Positions 15,196 through 25,221 of a stretch of DNA of 46,093 nucleotides are shown here, in pieces. Source of the stretch: a bacterium (GTDB taxonomy: Bacteria > Bacillota_I > Bacilli_A > RF39 > UBA660); contig JAUNMG010000002.1 of NCBI GenBank assembly GCA_030531905.1, forward strand, positions 1-46,093, written 5' to 3'. The stretch's first letter is position 1, and each line of letters begins with the position of its first letter. The notes under the pieces were generated by a model. It was not told the origin of the DNA. It made no database searches and worked only from the letters and a program-made list of their open reading frames with translations. Position numbers and translations under genes: made by a program.

Positions 15196-17523
15196 TTATT
15201 CTCCAAACTTGGTAGTCATTAACTTATATAATTTTGTATTAGTAGGAAATTGATTTTTAAATGGTACTAATGAACTTCCTACTTTTAAAAGACCTTCTCC
15301 TGCTCCCACATTTGTAATGTAATTCATTTGTAAGTCTGATATATTTAATAGTTTTGCAAGTTCAATTCTATCTGTTGATGCTTGATTTAACATAACTATA
15401 AATTCACTATTTGCTAACATTGCCCTAGCAGTATGAGATTGTAGTAAATCATCAACATTTTGTGTTATACCTGTGCAATATGCTCCATATTTTCTAACTC
15501 GTTTCCATAAAGTGAATAAAAAGTTTGAAGAATATTCATGTTGAAATAATAGATATATTTCATCAATAAAAATAAAGGTATTTCTACCTTTAGACCTATT
15601 TAAAGTTATTCTATTTAAAATACTATCTAAAACAACTAACATTCCAATAGGTTGAAGTTGTTTTCCTAAATCTAGTATGTCGTAGCAAATTAATCTATTA
15701 TTTGTGTCTACATTTGTCTGCTTTGCAAAGGTATTTAAACTACCATTTGTAAATAATTCTATTGCTAAAGCAATACTTTTTGCTTCAGGTTCTTCTTGTT
15801 TTAACAATTCTTCTCTAAAGTCCTGTAATGTTGGAGGAATACCTTTATAATTACTTTGTTGATAATATCTATAAACCCTCGCAGTACATCTATCAATAAT
15901 AGATTTCTGTTTTGGACCTAGATTGTTTCCACCTATAAGTTGTTCACATAATGATAATATAAACTCTGATTTTAAAATCACAGGATTTGCTCCATCTCCA
16001 TATTCACTATTCATATCCATAGCATTAAGATGATACTTACTTGTTGCTGATATAGGAAAAACAGAGCCACCTAAAGCAGATACTAATTTTGAATATTCTC
16101 TTTCAGGATCAACAATAATTATATCTGCATTTGGATCTCTTAACATTACTGATACAATCTCATTCTTACCAGAGAATGATTTTCCACTACCACTGACCCC
16201 CAATATGAAACTATTACCATTTAAAAGTTGTTTTCTATCTGCAATAATCATATTTTTACTTATAATGTTTTGTCCATAATATATACCATTTTCATGATTT
16301 ATCTCTTGAACTTTAAAAGGCATAAATACTGCTAAACTTTCAGTAGTTAAAGTTCTCAATGTATCTATTGTTCTAATTCCATAAGGCATTGCAGTATTAA
16401 GCCCGTCCATTTGTTGCCACTTTAATATTGAAAACTGACATAAATGTTTTCTAGCAGTTGCTAATAAACTATCTGTATCTTGGTCTAATTGTTCTTTTGT
16501 TTCTGCAGTATGCACCATTGTTAAGACAGAAATAAACATTCTTTGATCTCTTGTTGTTAAATCATCTAAAAACTCTTTACTTTCATTTCGCTGTTGTTCT
16601 AAGTCATAGGGGATAACTGCACTAAAATTATTATTTGTATTTTGTCTCCTTTGCCAATTTGTTATGTTGGTCTCTACACCTAATCTTCTGTTTTCTACTT
16701 CTCGTATTGCTTCATCCATAGGTATAGGAATTACATCTATACTCATTATTAAGTTTCTATTTATATCAGTTAATTCTGTTACCATATTATCTTTGATATA
16801 TGAAGCATATTCTTTTAAAAATATAACTCTACCATATCTTTCTCCCATTTTGAAATAATCTTTCTCAAACTCAAAACTATCAGGACATATTAAATCTTTA
16901 AAACTATGACCTTTTCTCATATTATTTAACATATCAAAAGTAAAATAATTTTCTTCTCCAACTCTATAAAAATCATGCAGTAAACGAAGTCTATCTACTG
17001 CATCTAATTCTATACATCTTGATCCTAGTTGTGCGAAATGAGAAGTTATATCTGCTCCTATTCTTGAAAAATATGTCTTTGCTTCTTCTATATTTTTTTT
17101 ATTCACAGAAATTGTTAAAAACTTTTCTTGTGTTATACCATTTGAGCCTGTTGCTTTATCTAACAACATCTCATTATATTCTTTTCTATATTCATCTAAA
17201 TCATCATTTTCCAATGGTAGTAATACATTTTTTTCAAAATCTATTCTATTTAATCTTCTATTTAATATTGTAATTTTTGTTGTAGAGCCTGTATCAAATG
17301 AGTTTAATAACTCACTATAACCTAAAAACATACCTTCTTTATCTGATCTACTTGCTACTGCATAATTTATATCAGTAAAACGATAGCATTTTGAATATTT
17401 ATTTTTTCCAATTTGAAATATACCATCTTTCCATATTCTTGTTACAGGAATAATATCTTGCACACCTTTTGGTACAACAAATGTTTCTTTATCTTGTTTT
17501 AATAAATTATTTAATGTTTTCAT
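15196..17523 (-). CDS. VirB4-like ATPase of the conjugative type IV system
   Basis: A 775-residue protein. An N-terminal VirB4 domain is followed by the ATPase domain with Walker A (GVSGSGKSFSGKNE, near residue 440), IVDPEREYSKL and Walker B (TFIFIDEIYLLF, near 640), then the characteristic NASEF/ANSEFIVML and TGITQNVDDLL stretches. VirB4 proteins power assembly and substrate transfer at the inner membrane. The start overlaps the stop of the PrgI gene by 4 nt, showing coupled translation. It is among the most secure calls in the window. Confidence 0.95.
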   Translation of the reverse strand: MKTLNNLLKQDKETFVVPKGVQDIIPVTRIWKDGIFQIGKNKYSKCYRFTDINYAVASRSDKEGMFLGYSELLNSFDTGSTTKITILNRRLNRIDFEKNVLLPLENDDLDEYRKEYNEMLLDKATGSNGITQEKFLTISVNKKNIEEAKTYFSRIGADITSHFAQLGSRCIELDAVDRLRLLHDFYRVGEENYFTFDMLNNMRKGHSFKDLICPDSFEFEKDYFKMGERYGRVIFLKEYASYIKDNMVTELTDINRNLIMSIDVIPIPMDEAIREVENRRLGVETNITNWQRRQNTNNNFSAVIPYDLEQQRNESKEFLDDLTTRDQRMFISVLTMVHTAETKEQLDQDTDSLLATARKHLCQFSILKWQQMDGLNTAMPYGIRTIDTLRTLTTESLAVFMPFKVQEINHENGIYYGQNIISKNMIIADRKQLLNGNSFILGVSGSGKSFSGKNEIVSVMLRDPNADIIIVDPEREYSKLVSALGGSVFPISATSKYHLNAMDMNSEYGDGANPVILKSEFILSLCEQLIGGNNLGPKQKSIIDRCTARVYRYYQQSNYKGIPPTLQDFREELLKQEEPEAKSIALAIELFTNGSLNTFAKQTNVDTNNRLICYDILDLGKQLQPIGMLVVLDSILNRITLNRSKGRNTFIFIDEIYLLFQHEYSSNFLFTLWKRVRKYGAYCTGITQNVDDLLQSHTARAMLANSEFIVMLNQASTDRIELAKLLNISDLQMNYITNVGAGEGLLKVGSSLVPFKNQFPTNTKLYKLMTTKFGE

Positions 17524-17867
17524 ACTTTATTGACCTCCTCCAATTTATCTTTTAGTAACTCATAATAAAAATTAGTAGGTTTAAATACTAATTTTTTTGG
17601 TACTAAAAACTCTGATTTAATAAATGCATATACAAGTTTTTCTGCTGACATACCATTATATGTTACAAATCCTAAAGCAGCAAAGGGAGCAGCACTTAAA
17701 ATACATATCCATGATATTGTTTCAATACCAAATATATTTCTTAATAAGAAATATACCAAAACTGCTACTCCACAAGCTAATATTGAAAATATAAACTGTC
17801 TTAATGATAGTCCAAAATAAACACTTTCTGTATATGACCTAATTTCTCTGTTTATTTTAACTTCCAT
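17520..17867 (-). CDS. PrgI family membrane protein
   Basis: A 115-residue protein. MEVKINREIRSYTESVYFGLSLRQ is the conserved PrgI start; two membrane helices follow (about 27-45 and 50-70), then GMSAEKLVYAFIKSEFLVPKKLVF. PrgI proteins sit just before VirB4 in Gram-positive conjugation operons and play the VirB3 role as membrane partner of VirB4. The position and the 4-nt overlap agree. Confidence 0.9.
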   Translation of the reverse strand: MEVKINREIRSYTESVYFGLSLRQFIFSILACGVAVLVYFLLRNIFGIETISWICILSAAPFAALGFVTYNGMSAEKLVYAFIKSEFLVPKKLVFKPTNFYYELLKDKLEEVNKV

Positions 17868-17869
17868 TA

Positions 17870-18199
17870 CTATCTACCTCCCATACTAAATTGTCTATTT
17901 TTTTGAGGCACATGAATAACTTTTTCTGTTTCTGTTGTTTTATCACTACCAACGAACTTTAAATTATGCAACTTTAAAACTTGGGAAAGAGTATAATAAC
18001 AGGTTTCCCATATATTGCTATTCAAATATAGATCTCCCTTACATCCATTTTTTGTATAATCAACAACTTTATCTATATTTTTATAAAGCTCGTTTAAATC
18101 ACAATCAATATCTCTATAACAACTTTCTTCATCTAATTTAATATCTTCTTGTAATTGTTCTAACAAATAATTTATTCTTTCATCCTCATATTTTTTCAT
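17870..18199 (-). CDS. Unrecognised 109-residue protein in the transfer operon
   Basis: An acidic, soluble protein with the helix region NYLLEQLQEDIKLDEESCYR and a Cys-bearing stretch (CDLNELYKN, GCKGDLY, ETCYYTL). The end, HVPQKNRQFSMGGR, is basic. It has no signal or membrane segment and I do not recognise a family. It lies 2 nt before the PrgI gene and 19 nt after the InlB-repeat gene, firmly inside the operon. It may assist the channel; this is inference from position. Confidence 0.65.
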   Translation of the reverse strand: MKKYEDERINYLLEQLQEDIKLDEESCYRDIDCDLNELYKNIDKVVDYTKNGCKGDLYLNSNIWETCYYTLSQVLKLHNLKFVGSDKTTETEKVIHVPQKNRQFSMGGR

Positions 18200-18218
18200 A
18201 ATTTAATCATTCCTTTCT

Positions 18219-20471
18219 TTATCTTAATTGAACTCCATAGCCATTATCACAAGTCATATACAGCCATCTTAATGATGGCCATGAACTAGCAGAGGCATTT
18301 GCTAATAAATGATTAGCAGCACTCAAAACATGAGAATAATTACTACTATCTGAAATAAAATCATAATATCCTGTATATTCAAGATTCCAACGACCTCCAA
18401 GACCTTTTTGTGCAAGTAATTCTTGAAATCTTGCAATTCTTGAATTATCTCCATCTTGTGCTTGTCCTGTTAGTAAATAACAATTAGTTTCTCTTACACT
18501 AGCAGTTAATGTTATGTCATTATCTGGCATTGCTAATCCACCAATAATTCCTCCATTATAAATCCACCCATTAAATACATGAACACTATCAACTGAATAG
18601 CCTAGCATTGGTACTTGTGCATTATAATTTACTCTTTGTGAAGAATAAACAGAGCCATTTGGATTTTTGTAGGTTACTGTATGAGTTCTTATTTTCCAAT
18701 TAGCAGTAAATGTTCTGTTTCCTATTGATCCATTTTTAATAGTTATGGTATTTGATGTATTACCATTTTCATCAGTCCAACCTGTGAAATCATAACCTGT
18801 TCTTGTTGGAGTACCAATAGTAATATCTTCATCTTCAATAGTATAAGTTTCTACTTTATTAGTTAATTTTCCACCATTTAAGTTATAATTTATTGAATAT
18901 ATAGTAGGTTTCCAATTAGCAGTAAAAGTAATATTCCCAATCGTTCCATGCTTTATAGTTACATCTTTTTTGGGAGTATCGTTATCAGGAGTAGTCCAAC
19001 CTAAAAAGTCATATCCTCTTTTTGTTGGAGTACCAATAGTAATATCTTCACTCTCAACAGTATAAATAGTTGGTGGATTTTCCAAAGTTCCACCATTTAA
19101 GTTATACTTGATGTCATAATAAACTAATCTCCAATTAGCACTAAAAAACATATCTCCAATAGTTCCTGTATTTACCTGAATTTGTTTATTTAATTTACTA
19201 CCATTACTACCTGTCCAACCCATAAAGTTATATCCTGTTTTTATTGGCATATCAATAATAAAATTATCAGATTCAATACTATAAGTTGCTCGTGCTTTAT
19301 CCAATATTCCACCATTTAACTTGTAGTAAATTGTATAATCTCTCAATCTCCAATTAGCATCAAAAGAAAGATCGCCTGTTGTACCTGTTTCAACAGTAAC
19401 TACCTTTGTTGGTCGTACTATATTATTACCTGTCCAACCCATAAAGTTATATCCTGTTTTTGTTGGCTTATCTAATTGAAATGTATCATTTTCAACATTG
19501 TAATTATTTAATAAATTGTCAGCTGTTCCACCATATAAATTATAATTAAGATTGTAATTTATAATTTTCCAATTAGCAGTAAAAGTAATATTCCCAATCG
19601 TTCCATGCTTTATAGTTACATCTTTTTTGGGAGTATCGTTATCAGGAGTAGTCCAACCTGTGAAATCATAACCTGTTCTTGTTGGAGTACCAATAGTAAT
19701 ATCTTCACTTTCAATAGTATAAATAGTTGGTAGGTTTTCTAAAGTTCCACCATTTAAGTTATAATTTATTGAATATTGAATAGCTTCCCATTTGGCATAT
19801 AATATAATATCTTTTTCCATATTTTTTGTTATTTTAGATATTTTTTTATTAAACTCTTTATCTAAATACCAACCTAAAAAGTCATAACCTTTTTTGTTAG
19901 GAATAGGCAATTCAAAATTGCTACCTTTTTTATATTCTTTGATTTGATTTACAAGTTCTCCACCATTTAATTGATACTCAATTTTAAAAATATTTTCTTT
20001 TTCTATCTTTTGCTTCTTTATAATTTTATTTTTTTGTTTTTCATCTGTTACTTTAGGTTTAATATCATCAAGACCTGTTATATCATCAATAATTGGTGTA
20101 ATAGGATCAAGTATTTTCTTTTTTACAGGCTCTTTTGTATCGAAAGACAATAAAAAAAGCAATACTAATAATATTAATAATAGTAAATGCTTTCTTTTTA
20201 TTTCTATATATCTATTATTTCCAACATATATATAGCCTTTAGTAAACCCAAATATTTTATTTTTTACTATATATTTCTTTTTTCCATCAACAAGTAGGTC
20301 TGTTTGTTGCTTTTTATTTTTCTTTAATTTTTTCAATTTTGTTTTACCAACTATAAATACATTTTTTCCTTCATCTAATTGTCTCTTTTTTATATAAGGT
20401 ATATGATGTGTGTATTTTAATTTTTTATCTTTTTTTATACATACTTTGTAAATATTTTTATCATAATTCAC
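18219..20471 (-). CDS. Surface protein with InlB B-repeats (Listeria-Bacteroides repeats)
   Basis: A 750-residue protein: a basic cytoplasmic region, one membrane helix (about 96-110), a Lys/Pro linker, then six full InlB B-repeats and a partial one with hallmarks such as YNLNGG, TPTRTGYDFTGW and FTANWK, and a C-terminal region of about 100 residues. Such repeats occur in extracellular adhesins. I chose the GTG at 20471: AAGGGG lies 9 nt before it and the upstream gene stops 4 nt earlier; the ATG at 20519 would overlap that gene by 44 nt. Two repeats share a 94-bp identical block. It may help mating-pair contact. Confidence 0.85.
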   Translation of the reverse strand: MNYDKNIYKVCIKKDKKLKYTHHIPYIKKRQLDEGKNVFIVGKTKLKKLKKNKKQQTDLLVDGKKKYIVKNKIFGFTKGYIYVGNNRYIEIKRKHLLLLILLVLLFLLSFDTKEPVKKKILDPITPIIDDITGLDDIKPKVTDEKQKNKIIKKQKIEKENIFKIEYQLNGGELVNQIKEYKKGSNFELPIPNKKGYDFLGWYLDKEFNKKISKITKNMEKDIILYAKWEAIQYSINYNLNGGTLENLPTIYTIESEDITIGTPTRTGYDFTGWTTPDNDTPKKDVTIKHGTIGNITFTANWKIINYNLNYNLYGGTADNLLNNYNVENDTFQLDKPTKTGYNFMGWTGNNIVRPTKVVTVETGTTGDLSFDANWRLRDYTIYYKLNGGILDKARATYSIESDNFIIDMPIKTGYNFMGWTGSNGSKLNKQIQVNTGTIGDMFFSANWRLVYYDIKYNLNGGTLENPPTIYTVESEDITIGTPTKRGYDFLGWTTPDNDTPKKDVTIKHGTIGNITFTANWKPTIYSINYNLNGGKLTNKVETYTIEDEDITIGTPTRTGYDFTGWTDENGNTSNTITIKNGSIGNRTFTANWKIRTHTVTYKNPNGSVYSSQRVNYNAQVPMLGYSVDSVHVFNGWIYNGGIIGGLAMPDNDITLTASVRETNCYLLTGQAQDGDNSRIARFQELLAQKGLGGRWNLEYTGYYDFISDSSNYSHVLSAANHLLANASASSWPSLRWLYMTCDNGYGVQLR

Positions 20472-20475
20472 AATA

Positions 20476-21225
20476 TTATCTTCCCCTTTCTTTATCTTTA
20501 CAAAAACTTCTATCATCATTAAAACTTAATTCCAAATTACCATAACCAAGTATTTTATATTCATCTTCTTCAAATGTTATTATGTCATCTAGGTTATATT
20601 TTTTTACTTCTTCTTTTAATTTTTCAATATCATAATCGTTAAAGTCATCTGCATAATATTCCTTCCAATCTTCTTCTGTTATATGGCACATCGTACTTTC
20701 TGACTCATGTACTGTATCATATATCTCTTTCATTAATTTTGAGCATTTTGATATTTTAGGAAGATTAATATATTTTTCAAAATCTCTATATATTAAGGAT
20801 TTCATTTTATTTTTAATAATAAATATATCCTTATAATCTAACTCATAACTAGCAACTATATTCCCAACCATTTTATTATTTTGATACAACATTGCACGAC
20901 ACCTCATATCTCCAAAATCACTTTTCCAAACATCTGTTATCTCAACTTTTCTATGAGGGAACTCATTTTTGTACCAATTATCAAACTTTTTCCATTCATT
21001 TTCCTTATAAAGGATATCACTTAAAAGAATAACATTGTATTTTTTCTTTATTTCTTCCATTTGACTAATCCAATCATCTGACTCATAAGACAATGTTCCA
21101 TATTCACTATACATTTTGTTAACATTATCTTCTTTATTTACTTTATCAAGATATATTTCTATTGCTTCATATTTCTCTGTACCAATAGATTTTTTAATTT
21201 CTTCATATTCTTGTAATATACTCAT
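20476..21225 (-). CDS. Unrecognised 249-residue protein of the transfer operon
   Basis: A highly charged soluble protein with no signal peptide, membrane helix or motif I recognise. Blocks of note are EWKKFDNWYKNEFPHRKVEI and ITEEDWKEYYADDFNDYDIE. The last codons (KDKERGR) contain the ribosome site of the next gene. It starts 4 nt after the previous gene and lies between VirB6-like and surface-protein genes. No function is assigned. Confidence 0.65.
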   Translation of the reverse strand: MSILQEYEEIKKSIGTEKYEAIEIYLDKVNKEDNVNKMYSEYGTLSYESDDWISQMEEIKKKYNVILLSDILYKENEWKKFDNWYKNEFPHRKVEITDVWKSDFGDMRCRAMLYQNNKMVGNIVASYELDYKDIFIIKNKMKSLIYRDFEKYINLPKISKCSKLMKEIYDTVHESESTMCHITEEDWKEYYADDFNDYDIEKLKEEVKKYNLDDIITFEEDEYKILGYGNLELSFNDDRSFCKDKERGR

Positions 21226-21229
21226 TTTT

Positions 21230-21559
21230 TTACCCTCTTTCTTTTGATTTTTTGTTCTTTTCTATGCTATTTGCAAGATTAATATAATTAGAGGCAATAC
21301 GAGAAAACTTCCCATATTGAAAATCTCCTTTCATTTCTTCACAAATAAAGTTTATTATTTGCTTTATCTGTTTAGGTTTTAAAGACATATTGTAAACTTT
21401 TTCTAACTCTTGTTGTTGTCTTTCTGTTCCTAATTCCAACTCTAATGGTGAAGCACTTAAATATTTTAATTCCATTAAACCATGTGCAAGTGCTTCTCTA
21501 TATTCTGTATCTAAATCACATAAATCAAACTCTATATCTTTTATTGTAACTTTTAACAT
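21230..21559 (-). CDS. Unrecognised 109-residue protein downstream of the VirB6-like gene
   Basis: A mostly helical soluble protein. The N-terminus MLKVTIKDIEFDLCDLDTEY is strand-like; ELELGTERQQQELEKVYN looks like a coiled segment. Family unknown. Its last codons, KSKERG, encode the ribosome site AAAGAGGG of the next gene. It lies 13 nt from the VirB6-like gene and shares its transcript. Confidence 0.65.
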   Translation of the reverse strand: MLKVTIKDIEFDLCDLDTEYREALAHGLMELKYLSASPLELELGTERQQQELEKVYNMSLKPKQIKQIINFICEEMKGDFQYGKFSRIASNYINLANSIEKNKKSKERG

Positions 21560-21572
21560 AATTTATTCCTCC

Positions 21573-22418
21573 TTATAGACCCATCATTTCTCTTACAACT
21601 CGATCAGATGCCTTAATTGTTCCTACTAGAACAAGCATATTAAATACTAATTCTCCTATATATTTCCATACCATTGTTACTGCTGATACAGAAGCATCTA
21701 CTTCTGGTGGTGACGAGGCAAACAGGGAGAAAATAATACAGGCTAATATTACTATTGCTCCCTCTAAACAAACTGCACAATAACTTTTTATAAAACTTCT
21801 TCCTACATTTTGTGTAGGCTCACCTGCAAATGTTGATAGGGGAACAGGAGCTATTGCTGTATATAAATACAACTTAAAGAATCTACCATAAATTGTCATT
21901 ATCATTATATAAGATAAAACAGTTACAACTAAACCACCAATCAGAGTTACTGCCCATAGTGGTATTGACTCAAAAAATCCACATTTTTCTATTGCTTTAA
22001 TGATTGTTTGTGGCAATACTGTTTTTGTCATTGTTTTTAAACCTGCTGTTTTCATAATAGTAGATATTAAGCCTTGTACTATTTCAAATATTGATAGCAT
22101 TAAATCTAAACCATAAGTTACAACTATCTTTGCTATTGCAAATCTTATGAATAATTTAAAAGCGTGTTCAGGTTTTTTCACTTCTGCAAACGATCCACAA
22201 GTTTTCATTACACCTACCAAAAAAAATAGAACTAATAATGCTAGTCCTATTGCTTGTAATGCTCCATGAATATTCTTAATAACTTTCCATATTGCACCAC
22301 CCTTAAATGTTTCTGGTGTTTCAGTAATTAACTTCCAGATTTCTCCTAATTTAGAGTTCCAAGTATCCAATGAGTTTTGTAAGTTTTCTACAACCCAATT
22401 TGTACTTAAAATATACAT
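21573..22418 (-). CDS. VirB6/TrbL-like polytopic channel protein
   Basis: A 281-residue membrane protein with five or six helices. The region VVKTCGSFAEVKKPEHAFKLFIRFAIAKIVVTYG and the final APVPLSTFAGEPTQNVGRSFIKSYCAVCLEGAI are typical of TrbL/CD0411-type proteins of Tn1549-like ICEs, which act as VirB6 in the channel. The gene lies 33 nt after the pilin-like gene. The VirB6 role is inferred from family and position. Confidence 0.85.
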   Translation of the reverse strand: MYILSTNWVVENLQNSLDTWNSKLGEIWKLITETPETFKGGAIWKVIKNIHGALQAIGLALLVLFFLVGVMKTCGSFAEVKKPEHAFKLFIRFAIAKIVVTYGLDLMLSIFEIVQGLISTIMKTAGLKTMTKTVLPQTIIKAIEKCGFFESIPLWAVTLIGGLVVTVLSYIMIMTIYGRFFKLYLYTAIAPVPLSTFAGEPTQNVGRSFIKSYCAVCLEGAIVILACIIFSLFASSPPEVDASVSAVTMVWKYIGELVFNMLVLVGTIKASDRVVREMMGL

Positions 22419-22451
22419 TAAAGCACCACCTCCTTTAATTTATTATTTTTA

Positions 22452-22778
22452 TCAACCTGTTATAATACCAAGAATTTCTTTAGCAAATGTTATCAATAAT
22501 CCTCCTGCTACAAATAGAAAACCATTTGCTCGTTGGCTAGGATCGTGTGTCATAAATGATAATCCAATTTGAACAATAGAGTATCCTGTAATTATCATTC
22601 CTATCCCTCTTATCATTCCAAACATAAAGTTTGATAAATTATTAATAACTGTTAAAGGATCACTTGCAGCATAAACAGGTGTAATCAAACTTATAGAAAA
22701 AGATACTATTGCTAAAACAAAAAGTATCTTTCTACAATCTTTCAATTTTTTTAATGTTTTATTATTTCTTTTCTTCAT
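22452..22778 (-). CDS. VirB2/Maff2-like small membrane protein
   Basis: A 108-residue protein with a signal-like helix (about 18-37, ending VYAAS) and two further helices separated by GLSFMTHDPSQRANG. This matches the Maff2 family found next to TrbL-like genes in Gram-positive ICEs, likely VirB2-like subunits of the channel. Its start overlaps the end of the coupling-protein gene by 17 nt. AAGGAG is 11 nt before the ATG. Confidence 0.85.
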   Translation of the reverse strand: MKKRNNKTLKKLKDCRKILFVLAIVSFSISLITPVYAASDPLTVINNLSNFMFGMIRGIGMIITGYSIVQIGLSFMTHDPSQRANGFLFVAGGLLITFAKEILGIITG

Positions 22779-24594
22779 ATTCTTCCATCTCCTTTTTTTT
22801 AAAATAATTATCTATTTCTTCTGAAGAAATTAGTTCATAATCGCCAATTAGTTCTTTTATATCATCTAATAATTCTACTGATAAATCTTCATTATAATCT
22901 GTAAGCGAAAGAGTAGCTATTGCATTTTCTGTTCCTCCATGTAGATATGCTTTTTCCTTTCCATCAGTAGTCTTTAAAACATTAGGATGTTTTAAAATAT
23001 CATACTTTAAATCTTTAATTGGTCTTTCTCCTCGAATAAATAAAATTGCATATCTATTATCAAGAAGTCTAACCTCATCTGGTGTTAATAACTCTCTACC
23101 ATTGATTTGATAATTAGTAGAGTAGTTACCACTTCTACCACTTGATTTTCCATATGTGTTTAGGTCTATCGTAGCACGACCTAAATATTCACTAACCATC
23201 TTGTGAGTGGATTGCTCATTCCCACCTAAATATAAAAAAGAATCGCAATTTCCAATAATACTTTCCCATTGTTTTTCAAATAATGCTTTTAACTGTGCAA
23301 TATTTTGCAATATTATCGAAACTGATACTTCTCTTGACCTCATAACTGATAGTATCTTATCAAAGTCATCAGGTAGTGATACATTGGCAAACTCGTCCAT
23401 TACAAAATGAACATGAACAGGCAGTCTACCACCATATTTGTGATCAGCAATAAAAAACAACTGTTGAAATAGTTGTGTATATAAGATACTAACCAAAAAA
23501 TTAAAACTTGTATCATTATCAGGAATAAGAGCAAATAAAGCAACTTTTTTTTCTCCTAAAGTATTCAATTCTAATTCATCAGTAGCAGTTAATGAAGCAA
23601 GACTATGAAGATTAAACTTTTCAAGTCTTGATGCTAATGTTATTTGAATAGATTTTAATGTTTTAGCAGAGCCAGAGTGGTAGTCTTTATAGTATTTAAC
23701 TGCTATATGATTTGGATTTCTTCTTTCTAATTTTTCAAATAGCACATCTAATGGACTAATGTAACTATCATCATCTTCTTTAACATCTCCTGCTCGAAGC
23801 ATTTCCATTACCATAGGAAAGTTTTGTTCTTCTTCTGGTGCTTCATATTTTAAATAAAATACAAGTGCTAATAAAAGCATACTTGCAGCAGTGTCCCAAA
23901 ATGGATCATTGCTTTGACTACCTTTAGGTGTTGTTGCTTTAAATAAGTTAGTTACTAATTTTTGAACATCATTATCATTTTTTAAATAAACAAATGGATT
24001 ATAGCAATGACTCTTTTCCATATTTATTAAATCTAGAACTTTTACTTCATAACCATTTTTTTCTAATAAATAACCTAAATCTCTAACTATTTCTCCTTTT
24101 GGGTCTAGTACAACAAAACTACTATTACATTGCATAATATTTGGTTTACAAAAAAATCTAGTTTTTCCTGCACCACTTCCACCACATACTAAAATATTTA
24201 GATTTCTTCTATGTTTTCTACCATCTAAACCTATTGAAACATTTTGAGTTAGTATTTTATTATCATTACTTTTTATTTTGCAATATTTCTTATTAATCAT
24301 TTTGGGAGTTCCCCATTTTGCTGATCCATGCTCAACACCTTTTCTATAATTTTTTCTTGTTGAAAAATAAAAACAAAGTCCCATAATATAAATAACAATA
24401 AAAATTACAATAGTTTTCAAACTATTATCACAAATACTTATTTTGAATGGATTGTTCATAATTTTAGAAAAACCATCAATAAAATCTATAATTCCTCCTG
24501 TTAAATAGGGGGCAAATAGAAGTGCCATCCATATTACAGGTATGATGCCAATTATATATACCCATGTAGGCAATTTAATTGATGTATCATTCAT
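22762..24594 (-). CDS. VirD4-like type IV coupling protein
   Basis: A 610-residue protein with two N-terminal membrane helices (about 12-32 and 60-77), then the TraG/VirD4 ATPase with Walker A (VCGGSGAGKTRFF, 136-148), VLDPKGEIVRDLG, Walker B (VHFVMDEFANV, about 392) and SIILQNIAQLKALF. Coupling proteins recognise the relaxase-DNA complex and feed it to the channel. The gene has a 1-nt gap to the following small gene and a 17-nt overlap with the pilin-like gene. Confidence 0.95.
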   Translation of the reverse strand: MNDTSIKLPTWVYIIGIIPVIWMALLFAPYLTGGIIDFIDGFSKIMNNPFKISICDNSLKTIVIFIVIYIMGLCFYFSTRKNYRKGVEHGSAKWGTPKMINKKYCKIKSNDNKILTQNVSIGLDGRKHRRNLNILVCGGSGAGKTRFFCKPNIMQCNSSFVVLDPKGEIVRDLGYLLEKNGYEVKVLDLINMEKSHCYNPFVYLKNDNDVQKLVTNLFKATTPKGSQSNDPFWDTAASMLLLALVFYLKYEAPEEEQNFPMVMEMLRAGDVKEDDDSYISPLDVLFEKLERRNPNHIAVKYYKDYHSGSAKTLKSIQITLASRLEKFNLHSLASLTATDELELNTLGEKKVALFALIPDNDTSFNFLVSILYTQLFQQLFFIADHKYGGRLPVHVHFVMDEFANVSLPDDFDKILSVMRSREVSVSIILQNIAQLKALFEKQWESIIGNCDSFLYLGGNEQSTHKMVSEYLGRATIDLNTYGKSSGRSGNYSTNYQINGRELLTPDEVRLLDNRYAILFIRGERPIKDLKYDILKHPNVLKTTDGKEKAYLHGGTENAIATLSLTDYNEDLSVELLDDIKELIGDYELISSEEIDNYFKKKEMEEYEEKK

Positions 24595-24595
24595 A

Positions 24596-24829
24596 TTATC
24601 TAACCTCTAAAGTTCTTTTAGGTGTTTTTATTTTTTCTTGGGCATCTATTGCTTTTAATAACAACTCATTAATAGGTTGTACTATATCACTATTATCAGA
24701 ATAGCTAAATCCTATTGTATTTTGTTCTATATCATTGTTTTTTAATTTATTATTTTTAAATTCATTAAGTGCATTAATAATAATTCCTAACTCATATTTA
24801 TCAAGATCCAATCTTGCTTTATCTTTCAT
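24596..24829 (-). CDS. Unrecognised 77-residue protein before the coupling protein
   Basis: A small charged protein with helix-forming regions (LDLDKYELGIIINALNEF and INELLLKAIDAQEKIK) and a basic end. No family recognised. The start overlaps the stop of the upstream gene by one base and the coupling-protein gene begins 1 nt after its stop, so it is translated in step with them. Confidence 0.6.
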   Translation of the reverse strand: MKDKARLDLDKYELGIIINALNEFKNNKLKNNDIEQNTIGFSYSDNSDIVQPINELLLKAIDAQEKIKTPKRTLEVR

Positions 24830-25221
24830 TATTTCACCTCTTTCTCATCAAAAAAATAGTATCCACCAAGATTTTCATAATTAATATCATTATATTTTCC
24901 CTGCTTAATGTTAGAGGAAAAAATATTTAATGATTCTTTCATGTATCTAAATAATGTTTCTTGGTCTTTTAAAATATTATCTTCAATTAAAATATAATCC
25001 ACTAAAAACATATCTTCATTATCTATACAAAAGTTAATTTGAAATCTTTTATCTTTATTATTTTCATCATCTTCATGATAAGTTAAATAACAACTTACAT
25101 TATCATCATAAAAATGAAGTATTGCTAAATATTCATCATTTATTGTGGAAAAAAAAGAACTCTTGTTTTTCAAAAGTTCTCTTATATCACACCTTAAAAT
25201 AAAATCTTCTTCTTGTATCAT
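24829..25221 (-). CDS. Unrecognised 130-residue acidic protein
   Basis: A strongly acidic soluble protein with strands such as YLAILHFYDDNVSCYLTYHEDD and DMFLVDYILIED; no known motif. It overlaps the upstream ArdC-like gene by 4 nt and the downstream gene by 1 nt. Acidic, DNA-mimic-like composition is a possible reading but not supported by a motif. No function is assigned. Confidence 0.6.
   Translation of the reverse strand: MIQEEDFILRCDIRELLKNKSSFFSTINDEYLAILHFYDDNVSCYLTYHEDDENNKDKRFQINFCIDNEDMFLVDYILIEDNILKDQETLFRYMKESLNIFSSNIKQGKYNDINYENLGGYYFFDEKEVK

Noticed and set aside
18909-19659. Regular repeats resembling a CRISPR or satellite array
   Set aside because: The repeats are coding InlB B-repeats in frame; there are no unique spacers of fixed length.
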